Origin: Hyphomicrobium sp. 12-62-95
Lineage (GTDB): Bacteria > Pseudomonadota > Alphaproteobacteria > Rhizobiales > Hyphomicrobiaceae
DNA length: 64,000 bases
NCBI GenBank assembly: GCA_002279935.1
Contig: NCCZ01000006.1
Coordinates: 62,001 to 126,000, forward strand
Reading direction: 5' to 3'
Every line of letters starts with the position of its first letter. The first letter of the stretch is position 1. Positions 1 to 8,104 of this stretch are shown one piece after another. The notes beneath the pieces were generated by a model that was not told the DNA's origin, did not search any database, and was given only the letters and a program-made list of their open reading frames with translations. The position numbers and the translations under genes were made by a program.

Positions 1-40
1 CGGGCCCGTTGCTGCCCTCTTCTGGGACCCCCCTTTTTCG

Positions 41-916
41 ATGCGATCCCCCTCCCCGCCGCCGATCCTGACCGCCGCGCGTGACTTGCTCGCGCGCTAT
101 GACGTTCTGTTCTGTGATGTGTGGGGCGTGATCCATGACGGGTTTCGCGCTTATCCCGGCGCGATGCGGGCGCTGACGGCGTTCCGGCGCCAAGGCGGGA
201 CGGTCGTGCTGGTGTCGAATGCGCCGGTGCCGGCGGAGCGGGTGGCCGAGATGCTGGTGGATAAGGGTGTCGGCGGTGAGAGCTATGATGCCATCGTGTC
301 GTCGGGGGCGATCGCCCTGGAGCACGTGGCGGAGAAGGCGTACCGGTCGGTTTATGTGATCGGGCCGCGGGATCGCGATGCGGCGTTCATGAACAAGCTG
401 ACGGCCCGGATGGTGGGGATGGACGAGGCCGAGGCGATCGTGTGCACCGGTCTCAACGATGATGTGACGGAGACGGTGGCGGACTATGCCGGCGTGCTGG
501 AGCAGGGGCGCGATCTGGGATTGCCGTTCGTGTGCGCCAATCCGGATCTCGTCGTGGATGTCGGCGGACGGCATTACGTATGTGCGGGGGCGCTCGGCGA
601 AGCCTATGCGGCGCTCGGCGGCGAGGTGTATTGGGCGGGCAAGCCGCATCCCTCGGCTTATGAGACCGCGCTCGCGCGGGCGGAAGCGATCCGGGGTAAA
701 GTGGTGCCGAAATCCCGCATTCTTGCAATCGGGGACGCGATCAGGACGGATCTGAAGGCGGCGGAGTTGGCCGGTGTCGATGCGTTGTTCGTCACGTCGG
801 GGATTCACCGCGCCGAGACGATGACGGGGGCGGCGGTCGATCGGGATAAACTTGCGCAGGCGTTGGGACCGGGATCGCCGCCGGCGGTTGCGGCCACAGC
901 GTTGCTCGATTGGTGA
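41..916 (+). CDS. HAD-IIA family hydrolase (TIGR01459-like)
   Basis: A 291-residue cytoplasmic phosphatase of the HAD superfamily, subclass IIA (NagD-like). The HAD motifs are in order: nucleophile motif CDVWGVIHDG near residues 25-34, motif II LVSNAP near 57-62, the Lys of AGKPHPSAYE near 200, and motif IV IGDAIRTDLKAAELAG near 230. The length matches the alphaproteobacterial family usually called TIGR01459; its substrate is not known. The ATG at 41 puts the nucleophile at the usual distance from the start; no strong ribosome site is visible because little upstream sequence is present. Its TGA overlaps the GTG of the next gene, so the two are probably co-translated. Confidence 0.85.
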   Translation: MRSPSPPPILTAARDLLARYDVLFCDVWGVIHDGFRAYPGAMRALTAFRRQGGTVVLVSNAPVPAERVAEMLVDKGVGGESYDAIVSSGAIALEHVAEKAYRSVYVIGPRDRDAAFMNKLTARMVGMDEAEAIVCTGLNDDVTETVADYAGVLEQGRDLGLPFVCANPDLVVDVGGRHYVCAGALGEAYAALGGEVYWAGKPHPSAYETALARAEAIRGKVVPKSRILAIGDAIRTDLKAAELAGVDALFVTSGIHRAETMTGAAVDRDKLAQALGPGSPPAVAATALLDW

Positions 917-1755
917 GGGACATGCTTTTTCGCACGACAGACCTGCAGCTTCTGAAGGAGGCCGCCGACAAGCGGTCTAAGAACTCCGATGTTTCGGATG
1001 CGGTGTCGGGGTGGTTCGAAGGGCGCGCATCGCTCGACGTGCTCGATCTGCACGCGGGCACGGGGGCGACGTTGCGAGCGCTGGCGCCGCTGCTTGCACC
1101 TGATCAGGCGTGGACACTTTATGCGCGGGATGCGGCGGAAGAGGCGCTGGCGCGGGATCATCTGACGCGATGGGCGCCGGCGGCGCAGGCGACCGAGGAC
1201 GGTCTTTTCATCGACCGGCAAGGGCAGAAGATCGCCGTGCGGTTCAAGTTGCACGATGTGGTGGCTGCCGGCGGAAAGCTCGCTGAGCCGGCGCCGTCGC
1301 TGGTGGTGATCGACGACGATCTGATGCGGTACTCAGCGATTGCGATCCGGATGCTGGTGGCAATTCTGGCGGACAGGCGATCCGTGATGCACGCGCGGCT
1401 CATTTACGATGGGCGGCTCAAACTGATGCCCCATCATGCGGCGGATGGAGCTTTTACGGCGGCGCTGCATCGCCGCTTCATGCGCGATAGCGGGCATGGC
1501 GAGGCGATGGGGCCGCAGGCGGCGAATGAACTGAGCGAACAACTGCGGCTGTCGGACTATTCCGTTATCGAGGGGCCGAGCCATATGCACCTGCGCGCGG
1601 CGGAAGCGCCGCTCATTCGCGCGGTGCAGAAGGAATTGGCCGAGGCGCAGCGGATCGTCGCCAAAGGTCATGACGTCATGATCGATGCGTGGCTCGCCCG
1701 GCCGCGCGCGACGCTTGAAATCAGCCAAACCGATCTCGTCGGCGTACCGACCTAA
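913..1755 (+). CDS. class I SAM-dependent methyltransferase-like protein
   Basis: About 280 residues. VLDLHAGTGATLRAL near residues 42-56 is the glycine-rich SAM-binding motif I, and a later segment with SGHGEAMGPQAANEL and the GPSHMHL stretch matches the layout of an alphaproteobacterial methyltransferase family of unknown substrate. The usual acidic motif II is weak (TLYARDAAEE), so activity is not certain. Start choice: GTG at 913 overlaps the upstream stop (GTGA); an ATG at 922 is the alternative. It lies 19 bases before the glucan exporter gene, so the three genes probably form one transcript. Confidence 0.6.
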   Translation: MRDMLFRTTDLQLLKEAADKRSKNSDVSDAVSGWFEGRASLDVLDLHAGTGATLRALAPLLAPDQAWTLYARDAAEEALARDHLTRWAPAAQATEDGLFIDRQGQKIAVRFKLHDVVAAGGKLAEPAPSLVVIDDDLMRYSAIAIRMLVAILADRRSVMHARLIYDGRLKLMPHHAADGAFTAALHRRFMRDSGHGEAMGPQAANELSEQLRLSDYSVIEGPSHMHLRAAEAPLIRAVQKELAEAQRIVAKGHDVMIDAWLARPRATLEISQTDLVGVPT

Positions 1756-1774
1756 GTTCTCCGGACAGTTTCCG

Positions 1775-3592
1775 ATGCAGAAGACCGCGCCGCCCGTTCT
1801 GACGCTCAGCCAGATTTACACACGTGTGCTCGGCTATCTCGCCAGCGAGCGCGGACTTGCCATTGCGCTTGCATCGGCGAGTGTCGTCATCGGCGTTATT
1901 CAGCTCGCCGAGCCGATCTTGTTCGGACGCGTGGTGGACGCGCTGTCGACGGGATCGGGCGCATTTCCGCTCATTGGCCTGTGGGCGGCGCTCGGGTTGT
2001 TTGGCATCGGGGCGAGCGTCGTGGTGGCGGTGATCGCGGACCGGCTAGCGCACCGGCGGCGGCTGGCCGTGATGGCGGATGCGTTCGAGCGGGCGATCAC
2101 GCTGCCCCTTAGCTATCACGCCGATCGTGGGTCGGGGGCGGTGGTGCGGGCCATCAATTCGGGGGCTGACAGCATGTTCTGGCTGTGGCTCAGCGCGATG
2201 CGCGAACAGTTGACGGCGATCACGAGCATTCTGCTGCTGGTGCCGACGGCGATTTCGATGGACTGGCGGATGGCGCTTATTCTGGCGACGCTGGCGGTTT
2301 CCTACGTGTTCATGAACCTGCTCGTGATGCGCAAGACGCGCGCGGGGCAAGCGGCGGTGGAGCAATATCATTCGCAGGTGTCGGGGCGCGTCGGCGACGT
2401 GATCGGCAATGTGACGGTAGTGCAGAGCTACACGCGTCTGGCAGCGGAGGCGGAAGCCATGCGCGGGCTGATGGGGAACCTGCTCAACGCGCAATATCCC
2501 GTTCTCACTTGGTGGGGCATCCTGACCGTGCTGCAGCGGGCGGCGGCGACGATCACCATGGTGGCGGTGTTTTCAATCGGTGCGGTGCTGGCAGGTCGGG
2601 GCGAATTGACTGTTGGTGAAATTGTGAGTTTCGTCGGGTTCGCGGGGTTGATGATCGGCAAGCTGGATCAGATTTCCGGGTTCGTGATGAGCCTCAACCG
2701 GCAGGCGCCAACACTGCGCACGTTCTTTGGGCTCGTGGATGAACCGGACGCGATTGCGGAGAAGCCGGGCGCGATAGACCTGCCGCCGGTGCAAGGCGAT
2801 GTTCGCTACGAGGGCGTGACGTTCCAATTCGCCAACAGTGCGCAGGGTGTTTTCGACATTACCCTGCACGCTGCGCCGGGCGAGACCGTGGCGCTCGTCG
2901 GGCCGACCGGATCGGGCAAGACCACGACGCTGTCGTTGTTGCAGCGGCTGCGTGCGCCGGAAGCGGGGCGCGTTCTGGTCGATGGGCAGGATATCGCGGA
3001 TGTCACGCTCAATTCGCTGCGGCGCTCGATTGCGGTGGTGTTTCAGGATGCGGGGCTGTTCAACCGCTCGATTGCGGAAAACGTTCGGATCGGACGGCCG
3101 GATGCCAGCGATGCCGAGGTTGAACGCGCATGCCGGTTGGCGGAGGCGCATGAGTTCATCATGGCCAAGCCGGGTGGCTATGCCTACGTGATCGGCGAGC
3201 GCGGGGCGTCGCTGTCGGGCGGGGAGCGGCAACGGCTGGCGGTTGCGCGTGCGATCGTGAAAGACGCGCCGATCCTGATTTTGGACGAGGCGACGAGCGC
3301 GTTGGATGCAGAGACGGAAGCCAAGATCAAGCGCGCGCTCGACCGGCTGCGGGAAAACCGCACCACGTTCGTTATCGCGCACCGGCTTTCGACGGTGGCG
3401 AACGCCGACCGCATTTATGTTCTCGACATGGGGCGGATCGTGGAGACAGGGCGGTTCGTGGAATTGGCGGAAGGGGAACGGTCTCTTTGCGCGCATGGTG
3501 GCGGAGGGCGGGTTCACCGTGCCGAAGGAGCGGGAGTGAGGGAGTGCAGCCTCCTTGAGTGGCTGCTTCGCGAGCAAGAGCGGACTTCTTAG
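1775..3592 (+). CDS. ndvA: cyclic beta-1,2-glucan ABC exporter, NdvA/ChvA type (3' end apparently frameshifted)
   Basis: Fused permease-ATPase half transporter that in rhizobia exports cyclic beta-1,2-glucan across the inner membrane. Six membrane segments fill residues about 20-310; then come Walker A GPTGSGKTTT near 379, signature LSGGERQRLAVARAI near 479 and Walker B ILILDEATSALD near 500. I start at the ATG at 1775, which gives the family N terminus; the reading frame is open further upstream but overlaps the previous gene. After FVELAEG (about 3461-3475) this frame runs into a Cys/Gly/His-rich tail ending at 3592, whereas the +1 frame continues as NGLFARMVAEGGFTVPKERE, ending at 3539, which looks like a genuine ABC C terminus. 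One extra G in the run 3473-3476 would explain this. Confidence 0.8.
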   Translation: MQKTAPPVLTLSQIYTRVLGYLASERGLAIALASASVVIGVIQLAEPILFGRVVDALSTGSGAFPLIGLWAALGLFGIGASVVVAVIADRLAHRRRLAVMADAFERAITLPLSYHADRGSGAVVRAINSGADSMFWLWLSAMREQLTAITSILLLVPTAISMDWRMALILATLAVSYVFMNLLVMRKTRAGQAAVEQYHSQVSGRVGDVIGNVTVVQSYTRLAAEAEAMRGLMGNLLNAQYPVLTWWGILTVLQRAAATITMVAVFSIGAVLAGRGELTVGEIVSFVGFAGLMIGKLDQISGFVMSLNRQAPTLRTFFGLVDEPDAIAEKPGAIDLPPVQGDVRYEGVTFQFANSAQGVFDITLHAAPGETVALVGPTGSGKTTTLSLLQRLRAPEAGRVLVDGQDIADVTLNSLRRSIAVVFQDAGLFNRSIAENVRIGRPDASDAEVERACRLAEAHEFIMAKPGGYAYVIGERGASLSGGERQRLAVARAIVKDAPILILDEATSALDAETEAKIKRALDRLRENRTTFVIAHRLSTVANADRIYVLDMGRIVETGRFVELAEGERSLCAHGGGGRVHRAEGAGVRECSLLEWLLREQERTS

Positions 3593-3764
3593 CGTTACGG
3601 CGATTGGCCATAAGTGCCACTAGCCAGATGCGGATCATCAAGCCGCCTTTGCTTCTCAGGTATCAAAAAAGGCGCAATGTGCTCACGACATGAAAAGGCT
3701 CAAGCGAATTTATACGCCGAGTGGGCAGGTATGCGAGCACACCTCATTGAGTCCTGATCATTCT

Positions 3765-3798
3765 GGGCGGAAAAGCAGAATCTCGCTTTAGGCCGCCC
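3765..3798 (-). terminator. possible hairpin after the FGE-DUF2235 gene
   Basis: GGGCGG plus AAAGC on the left pairs with GCTTT plus CCGCCC on the right, with an asymmetric bulge, just past the stop codon of the minus-strand gene. No clear U tract follows on that strand, so termination is only a guess. Confidence 0.25.
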
Positions 3799-3806
3799 GA
3801 CAGGCT

Positions 3807-6800
3807 TTAGCTCGCCGCCACCGACACCCGGTTATTCGGCGGCACAATCGCACTTGATGGATCGTCGACTTTAAGCGATCCATCCGGCCCATTGGCGAGA
3901 ATGATTTCTTTGGCGACGTATTCGCTGCTGAACGACGGCGTCAGCTTCTCCCGATAGTATTCCTCGAAGCGATTGAGACGAAGCTTCATCTTGTACCCTT
4001 CGATCTTTTTGAGATCGTCGTCGGACAAAATCTTGCTTTCACTCAGCTTGGCGACTTGGCCATCGATCAGATCACGCCGCCGGTCGAGTTCGTCGTTGAG
4101 ATCGAATAGCGATTGAGGTGCATACAGCGGTAGCGACGACACCATGCGCTCTAACACCGTATCGTGGATAATCGCATGGGGCGGCACCTTGCGCGGCCGG
4201 TAGTTGAACGCGTGGCTGAACGAGAGTTGGATTTGGCCAAGGGCGTCCGGATCGACCACGTGCGGATCGAGATCCTGGCGCTTCCAGTGCTCGAGCTTAT
4301 CGGCTTTCCAAGCCACGAGATGCAGTCCCCAATCCTCCTTGCCGGCGGCCTCTTTGGTGTTGCTGTAGCCGCTACTTATGCGGCGCAAAAGGAAATCGAG
4401 CGTGACATCCGACAATCGGTCCGTCGCCCAGCCGCCGCCGATGTTGGCGTGATCGCCCGCAAACCACACCTCGATGATTCGCTCAGGACGGTTTGGATCT
4501 GGATCCATCAGCGTCGGCTCAAACTCCTGGCGGCGCTCGTCAAGTGCCACCATGTGATAGGCGTGGCGAACATTCTCCGGCACCGACATGTCGCGGAACA
4601 GATTGATCTGCTGCAAGTTGACGCCGCCGATCGTCTTGGCGATGCCGAACGAGCCAACCGTATCCCAACAGCCAATGGCCTCTATCGGGACCGGCCGCTT
4701 GTCTTTCGACGTCCATAAAGTCCGGTGTTTGCCGAAGAGTTTGATGGTCCAAACTGTGCGCGGCGCGCCGCGTGCATCAATCGCCCGCGCAAGTAGCCGT
4801 GTGATCGCGGCCCCTCGGCTGAATCCAAAGATGAACACCCGATCGCCGGGGCGGTACACACGCACGAGATCGAGGTAGGCCCGCTCCACAAGGTCCTCAG
4901 ACCCCAGCCCTGCTGCCAGCCCAAAAAATCCCAACAGGGGGTCGTTGTCGAAATAATTGCCGACACCTGCGTAATAGAGGCCGATCTGTTTGCCATCATA
5001 GCGCTTGCATAGGGATGCGTTCAGAAGGTCGATCGGTTCGAACATCTCATCCTTGTCGGACTTTAACATCCGAAACAATTTGTAGACGTTGGTTGTGGAC
5101 GCGAAGCCCTGCTCGACCTGATCGGGATTGTTGCTCGTGCCGTCGATACAGATCACAATATTTTTGGGCTTCTGGTTGGTCCATGCTCCCGTATTTCGGA
5201 ACAGCGTGTAGACGAGGGGCAGGCCGAGGAGGATGACCTCCCATTTGAAGATCAGGCCTGAAAATCCTGTCGAAAGGATCGACCATGTTGAGCGCGGTGG
5301 GAGCTCCGGCAGACGGACCGCGGACTTGGCCGTTGCGCCGGGCTCATTGCTCTCTGGGATTTGTGGAGGTATCGCCGGCGGGTTGTCACCTGAATCCCGC
5401 ACGAGTCGAAAACCGGCCTTGCCCCAATGACCGTCCGTCATCGGCGCAGCATCAAGCCTCAATTCTCGCGGCAATTCGTTCAAACGCCCGCCGATCGCTT
5501 TAGCGACTTGATTTGTGCAGGGCTCCTCCGCCATCCCGTCCGCCCGCCGGCAGGGATCGATCCATTCTGAGAGATTGCCGTGCACATCGTAGAGACCGAA
5601 ACCATTTGGCTTTAACCGACCAACATGGCGACCATGATCGGCGCCCGCGTTACCCCACCAGCCGTATTCTTTAAGTTCGTCCTGATTGCTGCCGAACGAC
5701 CAAGCCGCATCGGCCGCAGCATCTGCACGGGCCGCGTAGTCCCATTCCTGCCGTGATGGCAACCGGTATGAGGCGCCCGTCTGCTGGCTCAGCCATTGCG
5801 CATAGGACTTCGCTTCGTCAAAGCTCACCTCGATCGCTTGACGGTCAGTCCCTGTCGATGTCGGCCGCTCCTTCTTCGAACAGAAGCTGGGTGCCGCGTT
5901 CTCGCAAGCAGCCCACTCTCCGTAGGTCACCTCGTAGAGTCCAACGTAGATCGGCGCAGCCCGGCCAGCTTCAAGGCGCGCAAGCCCTGGGCAATGCGCC
6001 TCGCCGCAGTCCCGCCAGCCAGCTGATGCCTTGCCCGCTTTTTCATTCTCGCGGGCCGCATTGGTGTCTTGAATGCCCTTCATGTGAGCGTCGAGTTCGG
6101 GCGAAGATAATGGGTCCCACGTGGCGTAGATGAGGTACCCCGCGCCGATGAGCAGAACCGTCAAAACCCAGTTATGAATATTGGGCGGCAAACGGCTGAT
6201 GCTCGAGCCATGGCGCCTCAGACGGTAGGCCACGAGCAGAACGACAATCTGGGCCAGCAAGAAAAACAATAGCTTGCCCGAACTCGGCATCGGGTCGCCG
6301 CCGATGCTCAATTTCGGAAATAGGCCTGAAGCATTGATTGCCAAAAGAACCGCGAACGAGGCCAGGAACCAGTAGGTAAACTGGCGCCGATAAATGAGAC
6401 CAGCAAGACCGGGAATGAGCGAGTAGAGGGCGATCACGCCGGCCGTGCCGACAACCTTCTGGATGATGTCGATAAAGTCTCGACCGAGGATCTCAAGATA
6501 GGCCTTGAAGAGCGGGAACACGACCTCGCCGACAAAGCGAACCGGATGCACGCCAAATTCGGACCAGAAGGCGGTTCTGAGCGTGTCGTCCTCTTCTGAG
6601 AACATGTCGCCTGCCCGCGTGAGGACATCGCTCGCGGTCGGGTTGTTGCTTTTCACGTCGAAGAGCGTCGCGATCTTGCTGTAGTCCGACGGCAAGGCAT
6701 ATGCGACGAACAGCAACGCGGTGAGCGCTAAAAGTATTGCAGGCAAAAGAGCCGATTGCTTACGAATGGTCAGCGTCGACTTTTTCGCCGACGGCGTGGC

Positions 6801-6812
6801 CTTGGTGGTCAT
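3807..6812 (-). CDS. membrane-anchored fusion of an FGE/SUMF1-like domain and a DUF2235 hydrolase
   Basis: 1001 residues. Segments in order: several membrane helices within about 18-235 (for example LLPAILLALTALLFVAYAL and LLFFLLAQIVVLLVAYRL); a formylglycine-generating-enzyme-like domain at about 275-470 with YEVTYGEW, YRLPSRQEWDYAARA, FGLYDVHGNLSEW and the end GKAGFRLVRD; another helix at about 515-535; and a DUF2235 alpha/beta-hydrolase domain from about 549 with IVICIDGTSNNP and the nucleophile elbow FGFSRGA near 660. DUF2235 proteins include type VI secretion phospholipase effectors; SUMF1-like domains can be sulfatase-activating oxidases or inert sugar/lectin-like folds. I chose the ATG at 6812 because GGGGGAC lies just upstream; the frame is open to 6929. 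No T6SS gene is nearby. Function is not known. Confidence 0.75.
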   Translation of the reverse strand: MTTKATPSAKKSTLTIRKQSALLPAILLALTALLFVAYALPSDYSKIATLFDVKSNNPTASDVLTRAGDMFSEEDDTLRTAFWSEFGVHPVRFVGEVVFPLFKAYLEILGRDFIDIIQKVVGTAGVIALYSLIPGLAGLIYRRQFTYWFLASFAVLLAINASGLFPKLSIGGDPMPSSGKLLFFLLAQIVVLLVAYRLRRHGSSISRLPPNIHNWVLTVLLIGAGYLIYATWDPLSSPELDAHMKGIQDTNAARENEKAGKASAGWRDCGEAHCPGLARLEAGRAAPIYVGLYEVTYGEWAACENAAPSFCSKKERPTSTGTDRQAIEVSFDEAKSYAQWLSQQTGASYRLPSRQEWDYAARADAAADAAWSFGSNQDELKEYGWWGNAGADHGRHVGRLKPNGFGLYDVHGNLSEWIDPCRRADGMAEEPCTNQVAKAIGGRLNELPRELRLDAAPMTDGHWGKAGFRLVRDSGDNPPAIPPQIPESNEPGATAKSAVRLPELPPRSTWSILSTGFSGLIFKWEVILLGLPLVYTLFRNTGAWTNQKPKNIVICIDGTSNNPDQVEQGFASTTNVYKLFRMLKSDKDEMFEPIDLLNASLCKRYDGKQIGLYYAGVGNYFDNDPLLGFFGLAAGLGSEDLVERAYLDLVRVYRPGDRVFIFGFSRGAAITRLLARAIDARGAPRTVWTIKLFGKHRTLWTSKDKRPVPIEAIGCWDTVGSFGIAKTIGGVNLQQINLFRDMSVPENVRHAYHMVALDERRQEFEPTLMDPDPNRPERIIEVWFAGDHANIGGGWATDRLSDVTLDFLLRRISSGYSNTKEAAGKEDWGLHLVAWKADKLEHWKRQDLDPHVVDPDALGQIQLSFSHAFNYRPRKVPPHAIIHDTVLERMVSSLPLYAPQSLFDLNDELDRRRDLIDGQVAKLSESKILSDDDLKKIEGYKMKLRLNRFEEYYREKLTPSFSSEYVAKEIILANGPDGSLKVDDPSSAIVPPNNRVSVAAS

Positions 6813-6852
6813 ACTCGTCCCCCGGTCAACCCCGTACAGCATCCAGCGGCGA

Positions 6853-7107
6853 TCACCGGCTCCAATGCACCTTGAAGCTGTAGTGGCCGACTGTGAATGC
6901 GAATTGAAAGCAAGCCCCCCCGAGCCCACTTAGGCTACCAACGATGATTTCTGATGTAAACCAGGATTCCCAAAGCCCTACGGCGTGCTGAATTTCAAAG
7001 CGTCTTTTCGGTAGAGGAAAGTCGCTTAAATTAGCGAGACTGGGGCCACAGTCCTCATTCAGAATTGGCATTGGAACAACAGCGACAAGCATTTCAGCTT
7101 CGCGCAA
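6853..7107 (-). CDS. small hypothetical protein upstream of the fusion gene
   Basis: An 84-residue frame lying 40 bases upstream of the chosen start of the FGE-DUF2235 gene and on the same strand. It has no signal peptide and no recognisable motif; its C-terminal half is aromatic and glycine-rich (FQFAFTVGHYSFKVHWSR). I do not recognise it. The 420 bases between the fusion gene and ribA hold nothing else I can support, and the segment is less GC-rich than its surroundings. It may be real or a chance frame. Confidence 0.3.
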   Translation of the reverse strand: MREAEMLVAVVPMPILNEDCGPSLANLSDFPLPKRRFEIQHAVGLWESWFTSEIIVGSLSGLGGACFQFAFTVGHYSFKVHWSR

Positions 7108-7232
7108 CGCAACAATTTTGTGACGCGCTGGCGCGATATCCGCTCTGGGTCATTCACGTCGATTTGGATGATTGGTCGAAGGACTGGTGGGGGTGGAGAG
7201 CGGAATAGGCCGGTGTACGGAGGCCTCGTCCC

Positions 7233-7895
7233 CTAAAGCTCGTGGGCCAGCCGCTTCCGCTTCGTTTCGAGGTAGGCCTTGTTGTGGGGGCTGGCCTCGA
7301 CGATCAAGGGGATGCGTTCGACGACTTCGATACCGGCGGCGATCAAGGCTTCAATTTTGTCGGGGTTGTTGGTCATCAGCCGGATGTGCGTCAGACCCAG
7401 GTCCTTCAGGATCTCGCCGGCGAAGGCGTAGTCGCGGGCGTCGATGGGCTGGCCCTGTTCGAGGTTGGCGTCGACCGTGTCGAGGCCTTGGTCTTGCAGG
7501 GCGTAGGCCTTGATCTTGCGGAAGAGGCCGATGCCGCGTCCTTCCTGGTAGGGCAGATAGATGAGGACGCCGAGCGGTTCGGAGGTGACGCGGGCGAGTG
7601 CGGCCTTGAGCTGGGCGTGGCAGTCGCAGCGGAGCGAATGGAAGACATCGCCCGTGACGCAGCCGGAGTGGAGGCGCACGACGGGGATGGCGTCAGCGGC
7701 GGGGGTCTGGCGGTGGACCAGCGCGACGGCCTGGGTGTCGGGTTCGCAGCCCTGGTAGGCGTGGGCTTCGAGCGCGATTTCGCTGCCGCCGAACTCGATC
7801 GGCAGCATGGTTTGGGCCGACCAATCGATCTCCAACTTCGCCGATTTTAGTTCCCCGAGGGGCATGCCGATCTTTCGGGCTGTGTTGTGGGCCAT
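7233..7895 (-). CDS. ribA: GTP cyclohydrolase II
   Basis: First enzyme of riboflavin synthesis: opens GTP to 2,5-diamino-6-ribosylamino-pyrimidinone phosphate with release of formate and pyrophosphate. 220 residues, close to stand-alone RibA. Zinc ligands are in RLHSGCVTGD and SLRCDCHAQL near residues 73-94; GTP-handling motifs YQEGRGIGL, YALQDQGLDTVDAN and MTNNPDK follow. The residue before the first zinc Cys is Gly where E. coli has Glu. No second domain with dihydroxybutanone-phosphate synthase (RibB) activity is attached. No FMN riboswitch was recognised in the 209 bases upstream, shared with the divergent GH3 gene. Confidence 0.9.
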   Translation of the reverse strand: MAHNTARKIGMPLGELKSAKLEIDWSAQTMLPIEFGGSEIALEAHAYQGCEPDTQAVALVHRQTPAADAIPVVRLHSGCVTGDVFHSLRCDCHAQLKAALARVTSEPLGVLIYLPYQEGRGIGLFRKIKAYALQDQGLDTVDANLEQGQPIDARDYAFAGEILKDLGLTHIRLMTNNPDKIEALIAAGIEVVERIPLIVEASPHNKAYLETKRKRLAHEL

Positions 7896-8104
7896 TGCCT
7901 CACCGTTCTGCGCTGGAGCGGGCGCCTCTGCAAGCCCTTAGACCTTGATACGGGGCAGGACAACGGCGGTATGGGTGCGAAGTTGACGCGGGGGAACCGC
8001 TGCGGCCGATGGCGGGTTGTTCCGGCGGCCTGGGGCGGGCATCGTGGCCCGGTCACAATCGTGCGGCACACCGCATTCTCTGAGCTCTGACCCTCCCCGG
8101 ACGC

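Noticed and set aside
7651..7690. HSGC instead of HSEC in RibA as a sign of inactivity
   Set aside because: The zinc Cys residues are intact and other alphaproteobacterial RibA proteins also vary at the residue before the first Cys.
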